Made by a program: the position numbers and the translations under genes. A DNA stretch of 64,000 nt from Erythrophleum ivorense (lineage: Eukaryota > Streptophyta > Magnoliopsida > Fabales > Fabaceae). Positions 13,291 to 26,537 of the stretch are shown in pieces (within the stretch, counting starts at the first letter, position 1; every line of letters starts with the position of its first letter). Where the stretch lies: contig JAIUCV010000577.1 of assembly GCA_026724425.1 (NCBI GenBank), positions 1 to 64,000 on the forward strand. The letters run 5' to 3'. A model generated the notes under the pieces. The model saw only the letters and a list, made by a program, of their open reading frames with translations, had not been told where the DNA came from and searched no databases.

Positions 13291-15534
13291 TTAGAATTCT
13301 TTTAGTTTTATGTCATGTATGATGGGAAAGTATGAGAGGAAGCCTTGGAAAAATTTTAGAAGCCATGGATAGTGAGATGCTATCATAGGTTCCATATTAT
13401 GGCTTAAAGAAGCAACACCTAGTTAGACTCCTTGAATTGATTGTGTGATGACTCCAAGAGGTTTAAATGAAGTCAAGAATCACAAATAGATAGAGAGAAT
13501 AGAGCCAAGATGTTGTTTTCTTAAGGTTACTTCATTGAGTGTGTTATGGAACCATAAAAGAGATATATGAACTACCTAGTTTTTCTAGTGAATGTGTGAC
13601 CTTAAAATGTGATTCAAGAGTATAATTAGCTTCCATATAATGTGTCTAGGCCAAGAGAAATGATCTCACCTCCTTGGGTGTATGAGGTAAAGGGAGAGGA
13701 CTTAAGGAAAAAGTATGCTCGTGTGGCAAAGGTAGCTCTCTCCACTTTCTTTCATGCATAAATATATGTTCACATTGTCTTTGAACGTGTGTATATGTGT
13801 TTTGAGCTATGAAAAGTATTTTAGCATGAGCTTTTATTCCATGGTACCATGATGATGTTTAATGCATTAATATTTTATATGCTTACCTTAGTTTTCTTAA
13901 GTGTGAAGAAGCCAAGAATCCTCTACCCATGGTGAGAATGAGCCAAGAACCCTTAAACTTGGTTGAGACAAAGTAAAGAGTCTCCCAAGAGTGAGGTTGA
14001 CTCCCAAGAGTAAAGTTAAGTCAAAACCTCTTAAATAAAAAAGGCGAGACAAGTCTAAAATCTATAAGTGAATGGGTGAGGCTAATCCACTTACTTGGCA
14101 AGCTTATGTATGCTATGCATGACTTGTTCAAATGTCAAAGATATTTCTTGAATGCTCATGCAAGCTAATATGTCCATGCATGCTTTTTCAAGGCTTGTAT
14201 TGCATACTTTATGTGTGATTGAAAGGGAGATGAGCTATTGGAATTCTTTGAATCTCATCCCTTCCTCTCCAATGTCTTAACATGCTAGGTGAAACAATTG
14301 AGCAAGGTAATGGAAGCCACCAAGTCTAGAAGAAGGAGATTGACATCAAAGTGCATGAAAATGCCTAGTTTTATCTTTTTTGTAGCCATATGCATGGCAT
14401 ATGATGTAATCCCTTGATGAAATTGTTATGTAATCATTTGAAAATGTGTAAATACCCATATATTTGATGTATGAATGAGGTTTGATGTCAAATGAATGAT
14501 AATGTAGTTTTTGGGTATTGAATGGCAAGTTCAAGCATGTGAAACCTTGTGTATGGCATGGGGTGAAAGACTGAGTTTTTGATTTCTGGGTTTATGCACC
14601 TTTAAGACAAGTTTAGAAAGTCATTTTGGTGCATTTCCACATACTCAAGTGGTCATGGTTGCCTTAGAACTTGAAATGGACCACTTGGATCCCTTATATG
14701 ACACAAAATGAGCCATTTTACAACTCAATATCAAGATCTGACCAAATGAACGAATTTGCCCATGAAATTTGGCACACATGTAGATCTTATCTAGAGACTT
14801 TTTAAAAGCCAAAGATCAAATTATTTGGAGCTCTGTGAAATTAATTATGAATTTCTAAATTTGGCATTTTTCTACTAAACTGATGCGAACATTGTTCATA
14901 TAGTCAGAAACTTGAGCTATGCCATTTGTAGGCCAAATGATGTTCAATGCTCATGAAATTTTACAAACATAAATTAGAAATAATGAGATTTCCATGTCCA
15001 CTGAGATCACCCCAATTGGACCTTTGAGCAGGGAGATATGAATTTTTGAAATTAGAGGTCAGTATTAGTAATGATAGTCGACCTCTGGTACTATTCTATC
15101 AATTTTTTAATGGCTAGCAACTTCTGTTGTTGTTTGAATTTATTTGTAACATAAAGTAGACATCTGTAGCTTTCCATAATGGTATAGTGTGCATGATTTC
15201 AATTTTTCTAGAATTAGTGATGATTTTTCAAAATTTAAGCACAGAATCTGGAATTCTACCCGAGGCTACACCATTGTGTTTTGAGTCTATCATTCCTTTG
15301 CTAGAGGTATAGGCCACTTCTTGAGCTTGTTATGAGTTGCATTTATGTATTTAAATGTGAGAATGAGATGGATGAGTCCATATGACCCATAAGACACTAA
15401 ATGAAAGAAATTTACCCGTGACATAATGTAATTTAATTGTATTTTTCTATGACTTTTTCTTGAGGAATTCATGTGCTTCATAGAAATAAGTCTACATATG
15501 ATATGAGATGAGTCATAGAATTTATGGTGTTACA
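13290..15534 (+). mobile_element. GL7: 3' two-thirds of a giant LTR copy
   Basis: It contains the minisatellite (about 13905-14095), the hairpin-like GAATTCTTTGAATCTC (14240-14256) and the late blocks. It ends in ATGGTGTTACA at 15534, where gypsy pol sequence resumes. The base composition and tail closely resemble GL9 (both have GAGATGAGTCATAGAAT before the end). The left flank of GL6 (CTTTG) and right flank of GL7 (TCCTA) do not match, so GL6 and GL7 come from different insertions. Confidence 0.65.
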
Positions 15535-17012
15535 TCCTACACCTGTCACTGAAGTAACCTTAAGAAACACATGGGTCTCTTGCCTTAAATTCTAAGGGTC
15601 TCCTTCTCTTATTAGCATAGCTCTTCTACCTACTTTGGGTAGCTAACAACTTCTTCTAATGAGCTTTATTTGATGAGTGATCTAGTCCACTATGTTCGGA
15701 CCTAAGAGACTCCTCTCACTATGCTCTACCTAGCACAAGGGTGATATGCACTTCTTCCCATAAAGTGCCTCAAATGGTGCGATCTAGATATTAGAGTGGT
15801 AACTATTATTGTATGCAAACACAGTTAAAGGCAAGTACGCATCCTAATTCCCCTTTAATTCTAGCACACTAGCTCTAAGCATATCCTCAAAGGTCTGAAT
15901 AGTCCTCTTAATCTATTTATCTGACTGGAGATGATAGGCAGTGCTAAAATTAAGACTAGTGCCTAAAGCTTCTTGTAGAGACCGCTAAAATTTTGATGTA
16001 AATCTTAGGTCTCTATTTAACACAACACTATTGGGGACACCATGTAATCTCACAATCTCACGGATGTATAGTTGAGCTAATCTATCTAGAGGATAAGTGG
16101 CTCTAATAGGTAGAAAGTAGAAAAACTTTGTCAACCTATCCATAATTAGCCATATAACATCATAACCCGAGGATGTCCTAGGCAAACCCATCACAAAGTC
16201 TATAGATATAGTATCCCATTTTCATTTCAGAATTTTCAAAAGGTATAACAAACCTATAGGTCTTTGGTATTTAATATTAACTCTTTGACAAACTAGACAT
16301 TTAGCAACAAATTCAGCTATATCTAACTTCATTTTAGGCCACTAAAAACTCTCCTTTAGATCTCTATACATCTTAGTGGTGCCCAGATGAATGGTGTACC
16401 TACTCTTATGAGCTTCTGACAATATTGCATTCCTTAACTCTTCATCCTTTGATATGCACACTCTACCCTGGTACCTCACCAACCCATTCTCTGATAGGTC
16501 AAAGTCTCTAACCTCCACACTTCCCAATTGCTCTTTAATCTTTCCCAAATGTTCATTTAGCTCTTAGGCTTCCTTAATTTTCTTCCTAAATTCATTCTCT
16601 ATCCTCAACTGTCTTAAAAGTAGGCTACTAGGGTGTACTGAAATGGAAAAATTCAAATCTCTCAACTCCTCAATCAACTTTTGCTCCCTAAGCATCATCA
16701 TCGCTATATGAATAAATTTCCTACTCAAGGCATCGACAACCACATTCACCTTTCCTAGATGATACTTTAAGGAGAAGCATAATCTTTAAGAAACTCCATC
16801 CATCTTCCTTGTCTCATATTTAATTTCTTTTGGTCAAACAAGTACTTCAAACTCTTGTGGTCACTATATACCTCAAATTATGCATCATAAAGACATTGCC
16901 TCCAAATTTTAAGGGCAAAAACTACAACCGCTAGCTCTAGGTCATGTGTGGGATAATTCTCCTCTTAAGGTCTAAGTTGCCTAGAAGTATAGGCTATCAC
17001 ATTACCTTGTTG
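15535..17012 (-). pseudogene. Ty3/gypsy pol remnant: RNase H and integrase part
   Basis: This is decayed Del/Tekay-like gypsy polyprotein read on the minus strand. In order (high to low coordinate): RNase H (SRQLRP, ENYPTHDLEL, the ADALSRK-like VDALSRK at 16700-16740), the integrase zinc-binding region (HKSRYTIHLGTTKMYRDLK near 16350-16420 and KCLVCQ near 16280), and the integrase core (GLPRTSSGYDVIW...DRLTKF...REIVRLHGVP, 16010-16190). The catalytic SDRD motif reads LNRD, a loss of an active-site Asp. The end near 15545-15590 matches HVFLKVTSVTGVG. Many stops and frameshifts mark it as dead. It was contiguous with the RT fragments at 20869-21679 and 25157-25299 before two GL units inserted. 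Confidence 0.88.
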
Positions 17013-20000
17013 TGTAACATCCGGTCCCTCCGTAAACGTGAGAAATGCGATGTTCGATTTCTCCATAAAAGTCAGAAATGGGCTAAATATAAAAGGAAGT
17101 CCTCGAAATAGAAGGAATTGGGGCCAAATAAAATTATGATAAAATTCTAAATATTAGAAAATGAGGATTTGAGATTTAAGATACTTAAAAACTAGAGCCA
17201 GAAGAGCTCAGAAAATTTGTCGAAGAAAGTAAGGGCATTTTTGTAATTTTTGAAAAGTTTGGAAAACTCATAGGAGGGCTTTTAAAATAAAAAATTTAAT
17301 CTTTTCAAGGTTCTTAGAGGCCCTGAAAACTATGGGAACCCCTAGAACAATTGAAACCCCTCAAGTGAGCGATTTCGGCAAAGGTTGACTAAAACTTTGA
17401 CCGAATGATTCGGAATGGTTTCAGATCCTTTTTGAGTGATTCCAAAGGCAATTCTTATGATTAAGAGCCTAAGGAATATGATAGAAAAGATGGATTTCAA
17501 AAAGGAGTTGAAATGGGCCTAAAATGAAAAAGCCAAGAATAGAGACTAAAATGCAAAACAGAAAAGTTACTTTTTGCTCTCTTAAAACACGCTCCAGCCC
17601 TCCCTAAGCTGCGCCAATGCTTTACCCATTTCTGAAACTACTAAAAAATCTAGCCAAGGCATCATGTGGAAGGAGAAACAATGAAGGAGAAGAAGAAGCC
17701 TCAAATAGGTATGAAAGGGTGTGTTTTCTTCCTTTTGTCTTTACAATAAATATTCCCCTCCTTCTCCTCCACATTTCCATGGGTTCAGAATGTATTTTAA
17801 TGCTATTTTGGTTCTAGTCCAGCAAGGATAAGTTAGGATTGGAGGGAAGGCTTGGGTGCAAGAGGAAGCCACTTGGAAGAGCAAGAATTTAAGGTAGATT
17901 CCCATTCCTTTCCATGGCTTTTCTTGCACTTCTTGCTTGTTCTCCTCCATATGAATTTCGTGCAACCTAGAGCCCATCCAAAGGGAGTTGAATTTTGACC
18001 ATATCAAGGGAAGAACAAGTGATTTAGAGTATGGGAATTTAGAATAGACAAGTGGAAACAAAAAAGGAGCCTTAAAATTCAAGTTGGCACAACTTGGGGT
18101 TTTGAAATAAGTGATGAAATCTGATTTTTCCTAGAGGTATTCTAGCTTATGTAAGACATGGTTTGAGTCCCTTAGACCCCTAGGAAGTTACATATGTGAC
18201 ATTCCTTCCAAGAAAACAAAGCAAAGTTCAAGGACTCTTTTCATGATGTATATCTCGGCCACACAAGGTCTGGTCACCTAGAGAGTGTTTTAATTTGTTC
18301 TAAGCCTAGAATGAGACTTCTTATGATGGTAGAAGGTGGGAGGAACCCTTGGAAAAAAATTTAAAAGCCATGGATTGGGAGATGAGGCAATGGCTTCCAT
18401 AATGTGACCTTATAAAGCAACTTGTGTTTAGGCTTTTGTAAATGAATATGTAATGGCTCCAAGGACCTTAAATGAGGTCAAGAGGCCTAGAAATGAGAAG
18501 AGAATGGAGTCAAGAACTTGAATCATGATGGTTGCTTCAATAGGCCATTTATGGAGCCATTATGTGACTTATAAAACCAAGTATGTTCTTGAGAGTAAAT
18601 TGAATGCTTTAGCTTGTTTCAAGAATATAACTGAGTATTATTCATGATGTTTAGGCCAAGGAAACTGACCCCACCTTAGTGTTCTTGTGGAACCGAAAAA
18701 GGGAAGGAGTAAGGCAAAGCAAAGCTTGCATAGATAACAAGGTAGCTCTCTCTCTTTTCTCCCATGCATGAATGAATGTCTACATTGTTTTTGAATGTGT
18801 GTATGAGTATTTTAAGCTATGAATTGTATTTTAGTATGATGCCTATGTTCCATGGAACTATAGTGTTCCACTATGTATTCAAATGATGCCTATAAATGTT
18901 GCATTGGTTTGCTTGAATGTGGAGAGGCCAAGAACCTTCTATCTTCGGTGAGGATGAGCTAAGAACCCTTAGAAGTGGTTGAGACCAAGAGAAAGTCTCC
19001 CAAGAGCAAGGCTTAGTTCAAGGCCTTTGAGAAAAAGGATGAGGCAAGTCCAAGAACCTTGAAGAAAGTGGGTGAGGCTAATCCATTCATTTAGCAAGCC
19101 TAAGTATGTTATGTGTGCTTTGTGTAAATGCCAAGAATGTATTTTGCACCATTTTCTATATTGATATGCCATGCATGCATCCTTAACACTTGTATTACAT
19201 TCTTTATGCATGATTGAATGGGAGATGAGCTATTGGGATTCCTAGAATCTCACTCTTCCCTCCCCATTACTTAATATGCCTAGGTAGATCAAGAGAGCAA
19301 GGAAATGGGAGCCACCACACTTGGAAGCAAGAAGATTAGCAATGGAGTTGTAACATATTTGTATTATAGCCATATGGTTGTCACATGATGTATCTCCATA
19401 ATGTATATGATGTATGAGCTTATGAATATTTGTAAAAGTATGGGTATATTGTATATGTATGAGAACTAGACCCATGTGAATGATATTTCATGAATTTGAC
19501 TTAGATATGCCAAGTTATACAAGTATGGCTCTTGTGTATATCTTAGTGTGGATGAGTGAGATTATGGAATCTGGGTAATTAGCCCTTTGAGACATGTTTG
19601 ATAGAGTATCTTAATGCTTTCCCACGTGCTCATGTGGCCATAGAATGAGAAGAGGCAAAAATGGACCCCTTGAGACCCCATATGAAACTTAAAAAGGGTA
19701 TTTTGCAACCTTATGTCACAAACTGATCAAATGGACAAATTTCCTGATGAAATTTGGCATGCATGTAGAGCTCATCTAGAGATTTTTGGGAAACTAGAGA
19801 GCAGAATTTTTGGAGGTCTATGGAATATTTGGTGAATTTTTGAAGTTAGGAATTTTTCTGATTTTGGTCAGTGTACTGTAGCTTTGGTCCGAAAATGCAT
19901 CTGTGTCAAACATAGGGCAAATGAGGTCCAATGGTCCTGAAATTTACATGAAGAAACTAGACATGCACAGTGAGCTATAGCAACTGGAACCACCTCATTT

Positions 20001-20868
20001 GGAGGTCTAGAGAGAGAGAAATGAATTTTTGAAGTTAGAACTCACTGTCAGTGACGCAGCAAGACCCTCAGCACTGTTCCATCGAGTTTCTCCAGTTTAA
20101 TGTCATTCTCTGGGTCTAGAGCTATTTTTCCCTTCATTTAGACATCTTTATATTTCCAGATTGATATAGTTACTTGATTTGGAGTTTTTTGGAATTAGTT
20201 ATGAATTTTTAAAATCCATATCAGTAAGTTGTAGCAGAACTCAAGGGCAGCCTGACCTTTCATACTTTTCGATTGTCAAACACAGTACAGCTGGGGGTTT
20301 CATACTGTAATTATTTTTACGTTATAGTAGACATACATATCTTTCTGGAAAGCTATCATTTGCCTCATTTTGATTTTTTTATAATTAATTATGATTTTCC
20401 AAAATCTGCCCAGAAAACTGAAAATTGGAACCCGTGGCAAAAATTCTGATATGTGTTCCAAACCTCCAAACCCGAGTTTCTTGACCTAAATGGCTATGAA
20501 TCTGATATGTTTTAATATTTTATGGTCTAAGAGGAGTTAAGGATCAATTCATTGGCTTGGGAGTGATTTAATGCTGAGCTAGAGGTTCTTAGTAGTGTGT
20601 TTCCCATTGTTATGTGTTGTATGTCCAAGTAAATTGTGTAAAAAGTTCAAGTAGTGCAAAATGGACCTCAAGAGTTTATGTAATGATATTCTTGCTTTGA
20701 ATGAATGTTGTATGGATATTATATGGACAAAATTGCTTAAACCAAAGTAGGATTGAACCGTGTGCGTTTGTTTATGTGATTTCGGTCCATATGCTACGCT
20801 TTGTGTGCAAGTCTAGTGTTTATTGCTTGAATGCTATGATATGAGTTTCTTGGGATTAAGATATGACA
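17013..20868 (+). mobile_element. GL8: complete giant solo-LTR-like unit (3,856 bp) inside pol
   Basis: The unit starts TGTAACATCC and ends AGATATGACA, flanked by TGTTG at 17008-17012 and 20869-20873. Deleting the unit and one TGTTG rejoins the host pol reading frame exactly across two Gln codons, which independently proves both boundaries. It carries the purine-rich leader with a GTATG donor-like site (17685-17715), the minisatellite (about 18930-19090) and the hairpin (19235-19255). No coding capacity is recognised. Confidence 0.88.
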
Positions 20869-21679
20869 TGTTGCATCAAAACACACCCTAATCCCTTCTT
20901 AAAAGCATCACTATAGACCATAAAGATTTCTTTAGGGTCAGGTATTACTAGCATAGGTGCGATGGTCGACCTATCTTTAAGTTCTTGAAAGGCACTCTCA
21001 CATTTAGAATCCCACATAAAAGGTTGATCCTTCCTAGTCAACTTAGTCAAAGGCATGACTAACTGAGAAAATCCCTTAATGAATCTCCTATAATAGTCAG
21101 CTAGACCTAGGAAGTTATGAGTTTTGATCACTGTCTTGGGTATCTCCCAAGTCAGTGCCGCTTCTACCTTGCTAGGATCTACTTCTACTCCTTGTTCCGA
21201 TATCACATGACCTAGGAATTTAACTTCCTACAACCAAAATTCACACTTGCTCAACTTAGCATACAACTAATGCTCTTTCAAGGTCTGAAGAACTATCCTA
21301 AGATGCTCTTCATGCTCTTCACCACTCTTAGAATATATAAGGATGTCATCAATGAACACTACCCAAACCGGTCAAAATAGGGTCTAAAGATCCTATTCAT
21401 GTAATCCATGAAGATAGCAGGGGAATTGGTTAACCCAAAAGGTATGACTAGGAACTTATACCGAGTCCTAAAGGCTGTTTTAGGTACATTCTCAACCCTG
21501 ACTCTAAGTTGATGACATCCCGATCTAAGGTCAATCTTTGAAAAAACTGATGTCTCAGCTAATTGGTCAAACAGATCATCAATTCTAGGTAAAGGGTATT
21601 TATTCTTAATGGTTACATGGTTTAATTGCTTATAGTCAATACAAAGCCTAAGGCTACCATTCTTTTTCTTGACAAACAA
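20869..21679 (-). pseudogene. Ty3/gypsy pol remnant: reverse transcriptase core
   Basis: The minus strand encodes the RT palm. KKKNGSLRLCIDYKQLN lies near 21620-21675, KIDLRSGCHQLRV near 21500-21540, FGLTNSPAIFMDYMN near 21390-21440, the catalytic FIDD box at 21345-21356, and the thumb/connection (FLGHVIS, FLGLADYYRRFIKGFS, KGLGCVLMQ) from 21210 down to 20875. One base appears missing just before the FIDD box, shifting the frame. Stops replace expected codons (for example before LYAKLSKCEFW). The domain order and motifs are those of Del/Tekay-like chromovirus elements. Confidence 0.9.
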
Positions 21680-24600
21680 TGTAATATCCAGTTTTCGTTA
21701 AATAACGAAAACGGGTATATTTTCAAAGCAAGTCCTCTGAAATGAATTATTTAAGGTCCTAAAAAATTTAAGTAGTATTCTAGACTCCAAAAAATGAGAA
21801 TCCCATGCTCAAACAGAAAGAAAAATGGAACTAAAATGAAAAAAACAAAATTAAACGAAACATTGACGAAACATAATGGCATTTTCGTAATTTTGAGCAA
21901 ATTTTGGAATTCACATATGAGGGCTTTTAAATGAAAATTTTGAGCTCCTCAAGGTTCTCAGAGGCCCTGAAAACCATGGAAAGCCCTGGGACAATCAAAA
22001 CCCCTCTGGTGGATGTTTTTCAACGTTGGTTGACTTGAACTTTGATGAATTTGTTTGGGAAGGTTTTAGCTTTGATTTGAGTGATTTCAAAGGCATTTTA
22101 CTAAATTGGGAGCCTAAATTTTATAATGAAAGAGATAGTTCTTGAAAAAGAGCTAAAATGAACTAGAAACAAAAATGCCAAGACGAAGGGGCAAAATTGA
22201 AATTTTTGAAAAGTCTTTCTTAAGACCACCTCTATATATATATGGTGCCTCACCTCCTCACCCATTTAGTTGATTTAGTTTTTGCCCTAAACCAAAGGAA
22301 GAACCCTAAGAGGGAGGCGCACAAGAAAGAGAAGAAGAGAAGGAGAAAAACAAGGCAAAAGGTATGGAATTTCTTGGTTTTTTCATACTTTCTCTTTAGC
22401 AAACTTCTCCTCCATTTCCCCTTTCTTTTCTATGATTTTATTGAAGTTTTTGGATCTATTTTAAGGGAAGAACAGAGGGAAAAATTCGGATTTGAAGAGA
22501 GGAGGCTAAGGAAAGGAAGAAACAAGCAAGAAATTAAGGAAAAACAAAGTAAAATCTTCATCCCATGGTAGCTATTTCTTCTCGCCTTTCTTCCTTGGTT
22601 TGTCCAACATATAGAGGTCCAAGAGGGCTTGGATTTTGGGTAGAACTAAGGGTGAATCCTAGGAAATTGGGTATGGAGAATGTGAATATGCAAATAAAAT
22701 TTACAAAAAACTATTAGTTTTCAAGATAGCAAACTTAGGGTTTCAAGTGTTTCTTGAAAAATCTGATTTGATACAATAATTCTTAGGCTTGAATGAGTAT
22801 TTAAATGAGCTTCTAAGATTCCTATGAGGTTCCCCATATGAATCTTCCACCAAGGAAATAAAGCAAAGTCCATGGGTGCCAAAAGGAAGCCTAGTCTTGA
22901 CCTAGAAGAGTTAGGGTACCTAGGGAGAGTTTTAAATTTTTTCAAACCCATTTTTGAGTCATATATGATGAGTGAAGGTGAGGAGAAACCTTGGGAAAAA
23001 TTTAGAAGGCCTAGAGAATGAATTGGTGTCATAGGTTCCATAATATAACCTAAGCAAATAACATGTAATTAGACCCTTTGTTTTAATTATGTGATGACTC
23101 CAAGAGGCCTAAAAGGAGTCAAGAATCATAAATGAAAGAAAAGAATAGAGCCTAGAACTTATTAAATGGGTGTTGTTTCATTAGGTTTATTTAGGAACCA
23201 TAATTGAACCATAGGACAAAGTTAGGGTTCCAAGTAGATGTATGGCTTTAGAAATGATTCTAAGAACTTAATTGGCTTCCATATATTGTGTTTAGGCCAA
23301 GAGAAACTAATCCCACACTTTTGTGTGTGTGAGACCGAGGAAAGGAGAGCATTTTCAAGAAGAAAAGTGTGTGGTTGCAACAAAGGTAGCTCACTTCTCT
23401 TTCTCTCATGCATGAATGTATGCTTGAGTTATCTTTAAATGTGTGTATGTGTGTTTTAAGCTATGAAAAGTATTCTAGCATGAGCTCTTATTCCATGGTA
23501 CCATGATGATGCATTATATTTTTAAATGATGTTTAACATGTTTGCTTGGGTTTGCTTAAGTGTGGAGAAGCCAAGAACTCTTAGCCATGGTGAGGATAAG
23601 CCAAAAACCCTTAAAAATGGTTAAGACAAAGCAAAGTTTCTCCCAAAAGTGAGATTAAGCCAAAACCTCCTAGAGAAAATGGGTAAGGTAAGTCCAAAAT
23701 CCATAAGTGAAGAGGTGATGCTAATCCACTTACTTAGCAAGCCTATGTATGCCATGTAAGACTTGTTCAAATGCCAAGAATGCTTCTTGAATGATCATGC
23801 ACTTTATGATACTCACGCATGCATTTTCAAGACTTGTTTTGCATTCATTGTGTATGATTGAATGAGAGATGAGCTATTGGGATTCTTTAAATCTCATTCC
23901 CTCCTCTCCAATGTCCTACCATGCTAGGTAGACTAAGTGAGCAAGGTAATGGGAGCCATCAAGTTGGAAGATGAGAGTATGACAACAAAGTGTCTTGATT
24001 TTGCTTCTTTATGGCCATATAAGTGGTAAATGTTGTAACCCCTTATTGTATATGTCCTATGACCTTATGAACATGTGTAATTATGCAAATTTATCATGTA
24101 CAAATGAGATCTAATGTTATATGAATGATATAGTGCATTTTAAGTATGGAATGGCAAGACTAGCATTTTGTAATCTTGTGTATGGCATGGGGTGAGAGAG
24201 TGAGTTTTCAAATTCTGGTTTGTTTACCCTCAAGACAAGTTTAAAAGGTCATTTTGGTACATTCCCACGTGCTCAAGTAGTCATGGTGGCCTTGGAACTC
24301 AATACAAACCATTTGGACCCCTTATATGGCACGAAAGTGACCAATTTGTAACCCAATATCAAACTTTGACCAAATGAAAGAAATTTGTCCATGAAATTTG
24401 GCAAAAATATAGATCTTATATAGATATTTTTGGGAAGCCAAAGATCATATTATTTGAAGCTCTATGGAATTAATTATGAATTTTTAAAGTTGGCATTTTT
24501 CTACTGAACTAATACAAGTACCATTCATATGGTCAGAAATTTAGTCTCTATCATTTGTGGGCCAAATTATGTCCAATGCTCTTGAAATTTTACAAGAATA

Positions 24601-25156
24601 AACTAGACATGATAAGATTTCCATGGCCACCAAGATCGCCTCAATTGGACCTTTGAACAAGGAGATATGAATTTTTTAAGCTGGAGGTCAGTACGAGGGA
24701 TGACAGTCAACCTCTAATACTATTCCATCAATTTCTAGTGACTATTAGCCTGTTGAGATCTAGACATATTTTACCATAAAGTAGACATCGATAGCTTCTA
24801 GAATGGTAACGAATGCATGATTTTGATTTTTCTAAAATTAGTTATGATTTTTCAAAGTTTATGATAGTAAAGTGAAAATTTTGAGCAAAGCTACTTCATT
24901 GAATTTCATGCATTCCATCCACTTGCACAAGTTTTATGCCACTTCCTTGGATGGTTATGAGTTGCATTTGTGTAATTAAATATGAGAATGAGATACATGA
25001 GTTCATATGGTCCACAAGACACTAAATGAAAATTTTATCCCCTATGCAACGCAAATTTATTCAATATTTTTAATGCTTTTTTCTTGAGAATTCATGTGCT
25101 TCATAGAAATGAACCTACAAATGGCATGAGATGAGTCATAGAATCATGGTATTACA
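21680..25156 (+). mobile_element. GL9: complete giant solo-LTR-like unit (3,477 bp) inside pol
   Basis: It starts TGTAATATCC and ends GGTATTACA, flanked by AACAA at 21675-21679 and 25157-25161. Removing it plus one AACAA restores the pol frame across the motif APVLFVKK, confirming both ends. It contains a clear TATA run (22232-22243), the purine-rich leader with an AAAGGTATGG donor-like site (22315-22365), the minisatellite (about 23560-23730) and the palindrome (23879-23895). Open frames inside it are short and not conserved between copies. Confidence 0.88.
22232..22243 (+). promoter_or_regulatory. putative TATA box of GL9
   Basis: An alternating TATA run lies 553 bp from the start of GL9. 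GL1 has one at the same offset on the other strand (3594-3606). A purine-rich, leader-like segment follows 80 bp downstream. Position and conservation suggest the LTR promoter; no transcript data are available. Confidence 0.5.
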
Positions 25157-25299
25157 AACAACACCGGTGCTTCCCACAGAGACACACTTGGCCTAATAAA
25201 CCTTTTCTCAAGTAACTCTTCTAACTGACTTTTCAACTCAACCAATTCAATAGGTGCCATTCTATATAGAGCTTTAGAAATTGGACCTATACCAGGCAC
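25157..25299 (-). pseudogene. Ty3/gypsy pol remnant: N-terminal RT segment
   Basis: The minus strand reads VPGIGPISKALYRMAP, then a Glu/Leu-rich segment and FIRPSVSLWEAPVLFV. This is the entry of gypsy RT and joins directly to the fragment at 21679 once GL9 is removed. It stops at 25299, where an LTR-like TGTAACATCC begins. The gag, protease and 5' LTR of the host element are not seen beyond that point. Confidence 0.85.
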
Positions 25300-25352
25300 T
25301 GTAACATCCAAGATTTCAGAAAATTTTCCAAGTCTTCTAACTATAGCCAGGA
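25300..25352 (+). mobile_element. GL10 5' stub, left of the nested LTR
   Basis: TGTAACATCC at 25300 starts an LTR-like unit in the gypsy pol. After 53 bp it is interrupted by the insertion at 25353. The first about 230 bp of this unit (here plus 28953-29135) do not match the 5' end of other GL copies. Confidence 0.5.
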
Positions 25353-26537
25353 TGTAACATCCCTAAAATTAAGATTTTTTAATTATTTAGTATTTATGTA
25401 ATGAATTTATTAAGCTTTAATAAAAATAATTTGAACGAAATAGCTTCGTATATGAGAAGTATAAGTTGAATAGGAACCATAGGAATTGTTGAGATTTTAG
25501 GGGGGGCTAAGGGCAAAATTGTCATTTATCACCTGGACGAACTTTGACAATTTTTCTAAAAGGAAGAGGAATTTAGAACTAGTCCAATATATATATCAAT
25601 AGATAGGGAATAATGCGTAGAAAATTATAAAATTCATTACATGAAATTCTAGATCCGTTAGGGCCAGAAAATGGCCCAGAACGATTACAAACTTATACGG
25701 AGATGAACTAAAACCCTAAACTGGTGTTAGTTGTCTTAGGAAATTCTATGCAAAATAATCTACTAGGTAGTGGTGACAGAATCCATAAATATAGAGTTAA
25801 GGAAAAGATATAAGTGAAAAACGAACAGAGGTGCTTGTCTGTCACATCATTACCAGGGGTAAAATGGTCATTTAGACATTAAAATAATAAAATATTAGGA
25901 AAATAAATAATATTTAAATATATGGTTGGAGACATTAAACGGGGCCCATATAAGGCCAAATAATACTAAAATATAATAGAGAATTTAGAAAATGCAGATT
26001 AAATAAGATATTATGAAGAACCTAGGAAACAGTGGCAATTTTGTAAGTCTAATTAAGGAAGAGCTGACATGGCACCAGGGAGCGGGGAAGGTGCTAATGT
26101 GGCACCATGTGTGAAGAAGAAGCTAGAAGTTGGAAGAGAATTTTAGAAGCTGCATGAGTTACAAAGCGATTGCACAGGCTTGCATCAGCGAATCTTAGAA
26201 ATCTCACATATTAAGAAAAAGTTACCGCTAACTTCAAGATGACATAGATGCTGACTTAAGCAATATTAAATGCAATCTTATCTTTACACATTACAAAAAA
26301 GTAACCATAGGAATCTAATGGCTAATATTCATCCATAAAACGTGATGCGATCTAAACCATTGAACAATCCAATGGCTTAGATTTTTTCACCTTTTCAAGA
26401 TCAAGTCATAACCTTTAATCTAATCTTAATGCCTATATTTTATCTCTTATTTCAAGATTAAATCCTAACCATTCATGTAATTTAAAGGCCAAGATCTTCC
26501 ACCTTAAAGTTAATTAAATCTTAACTATTCATAACTA

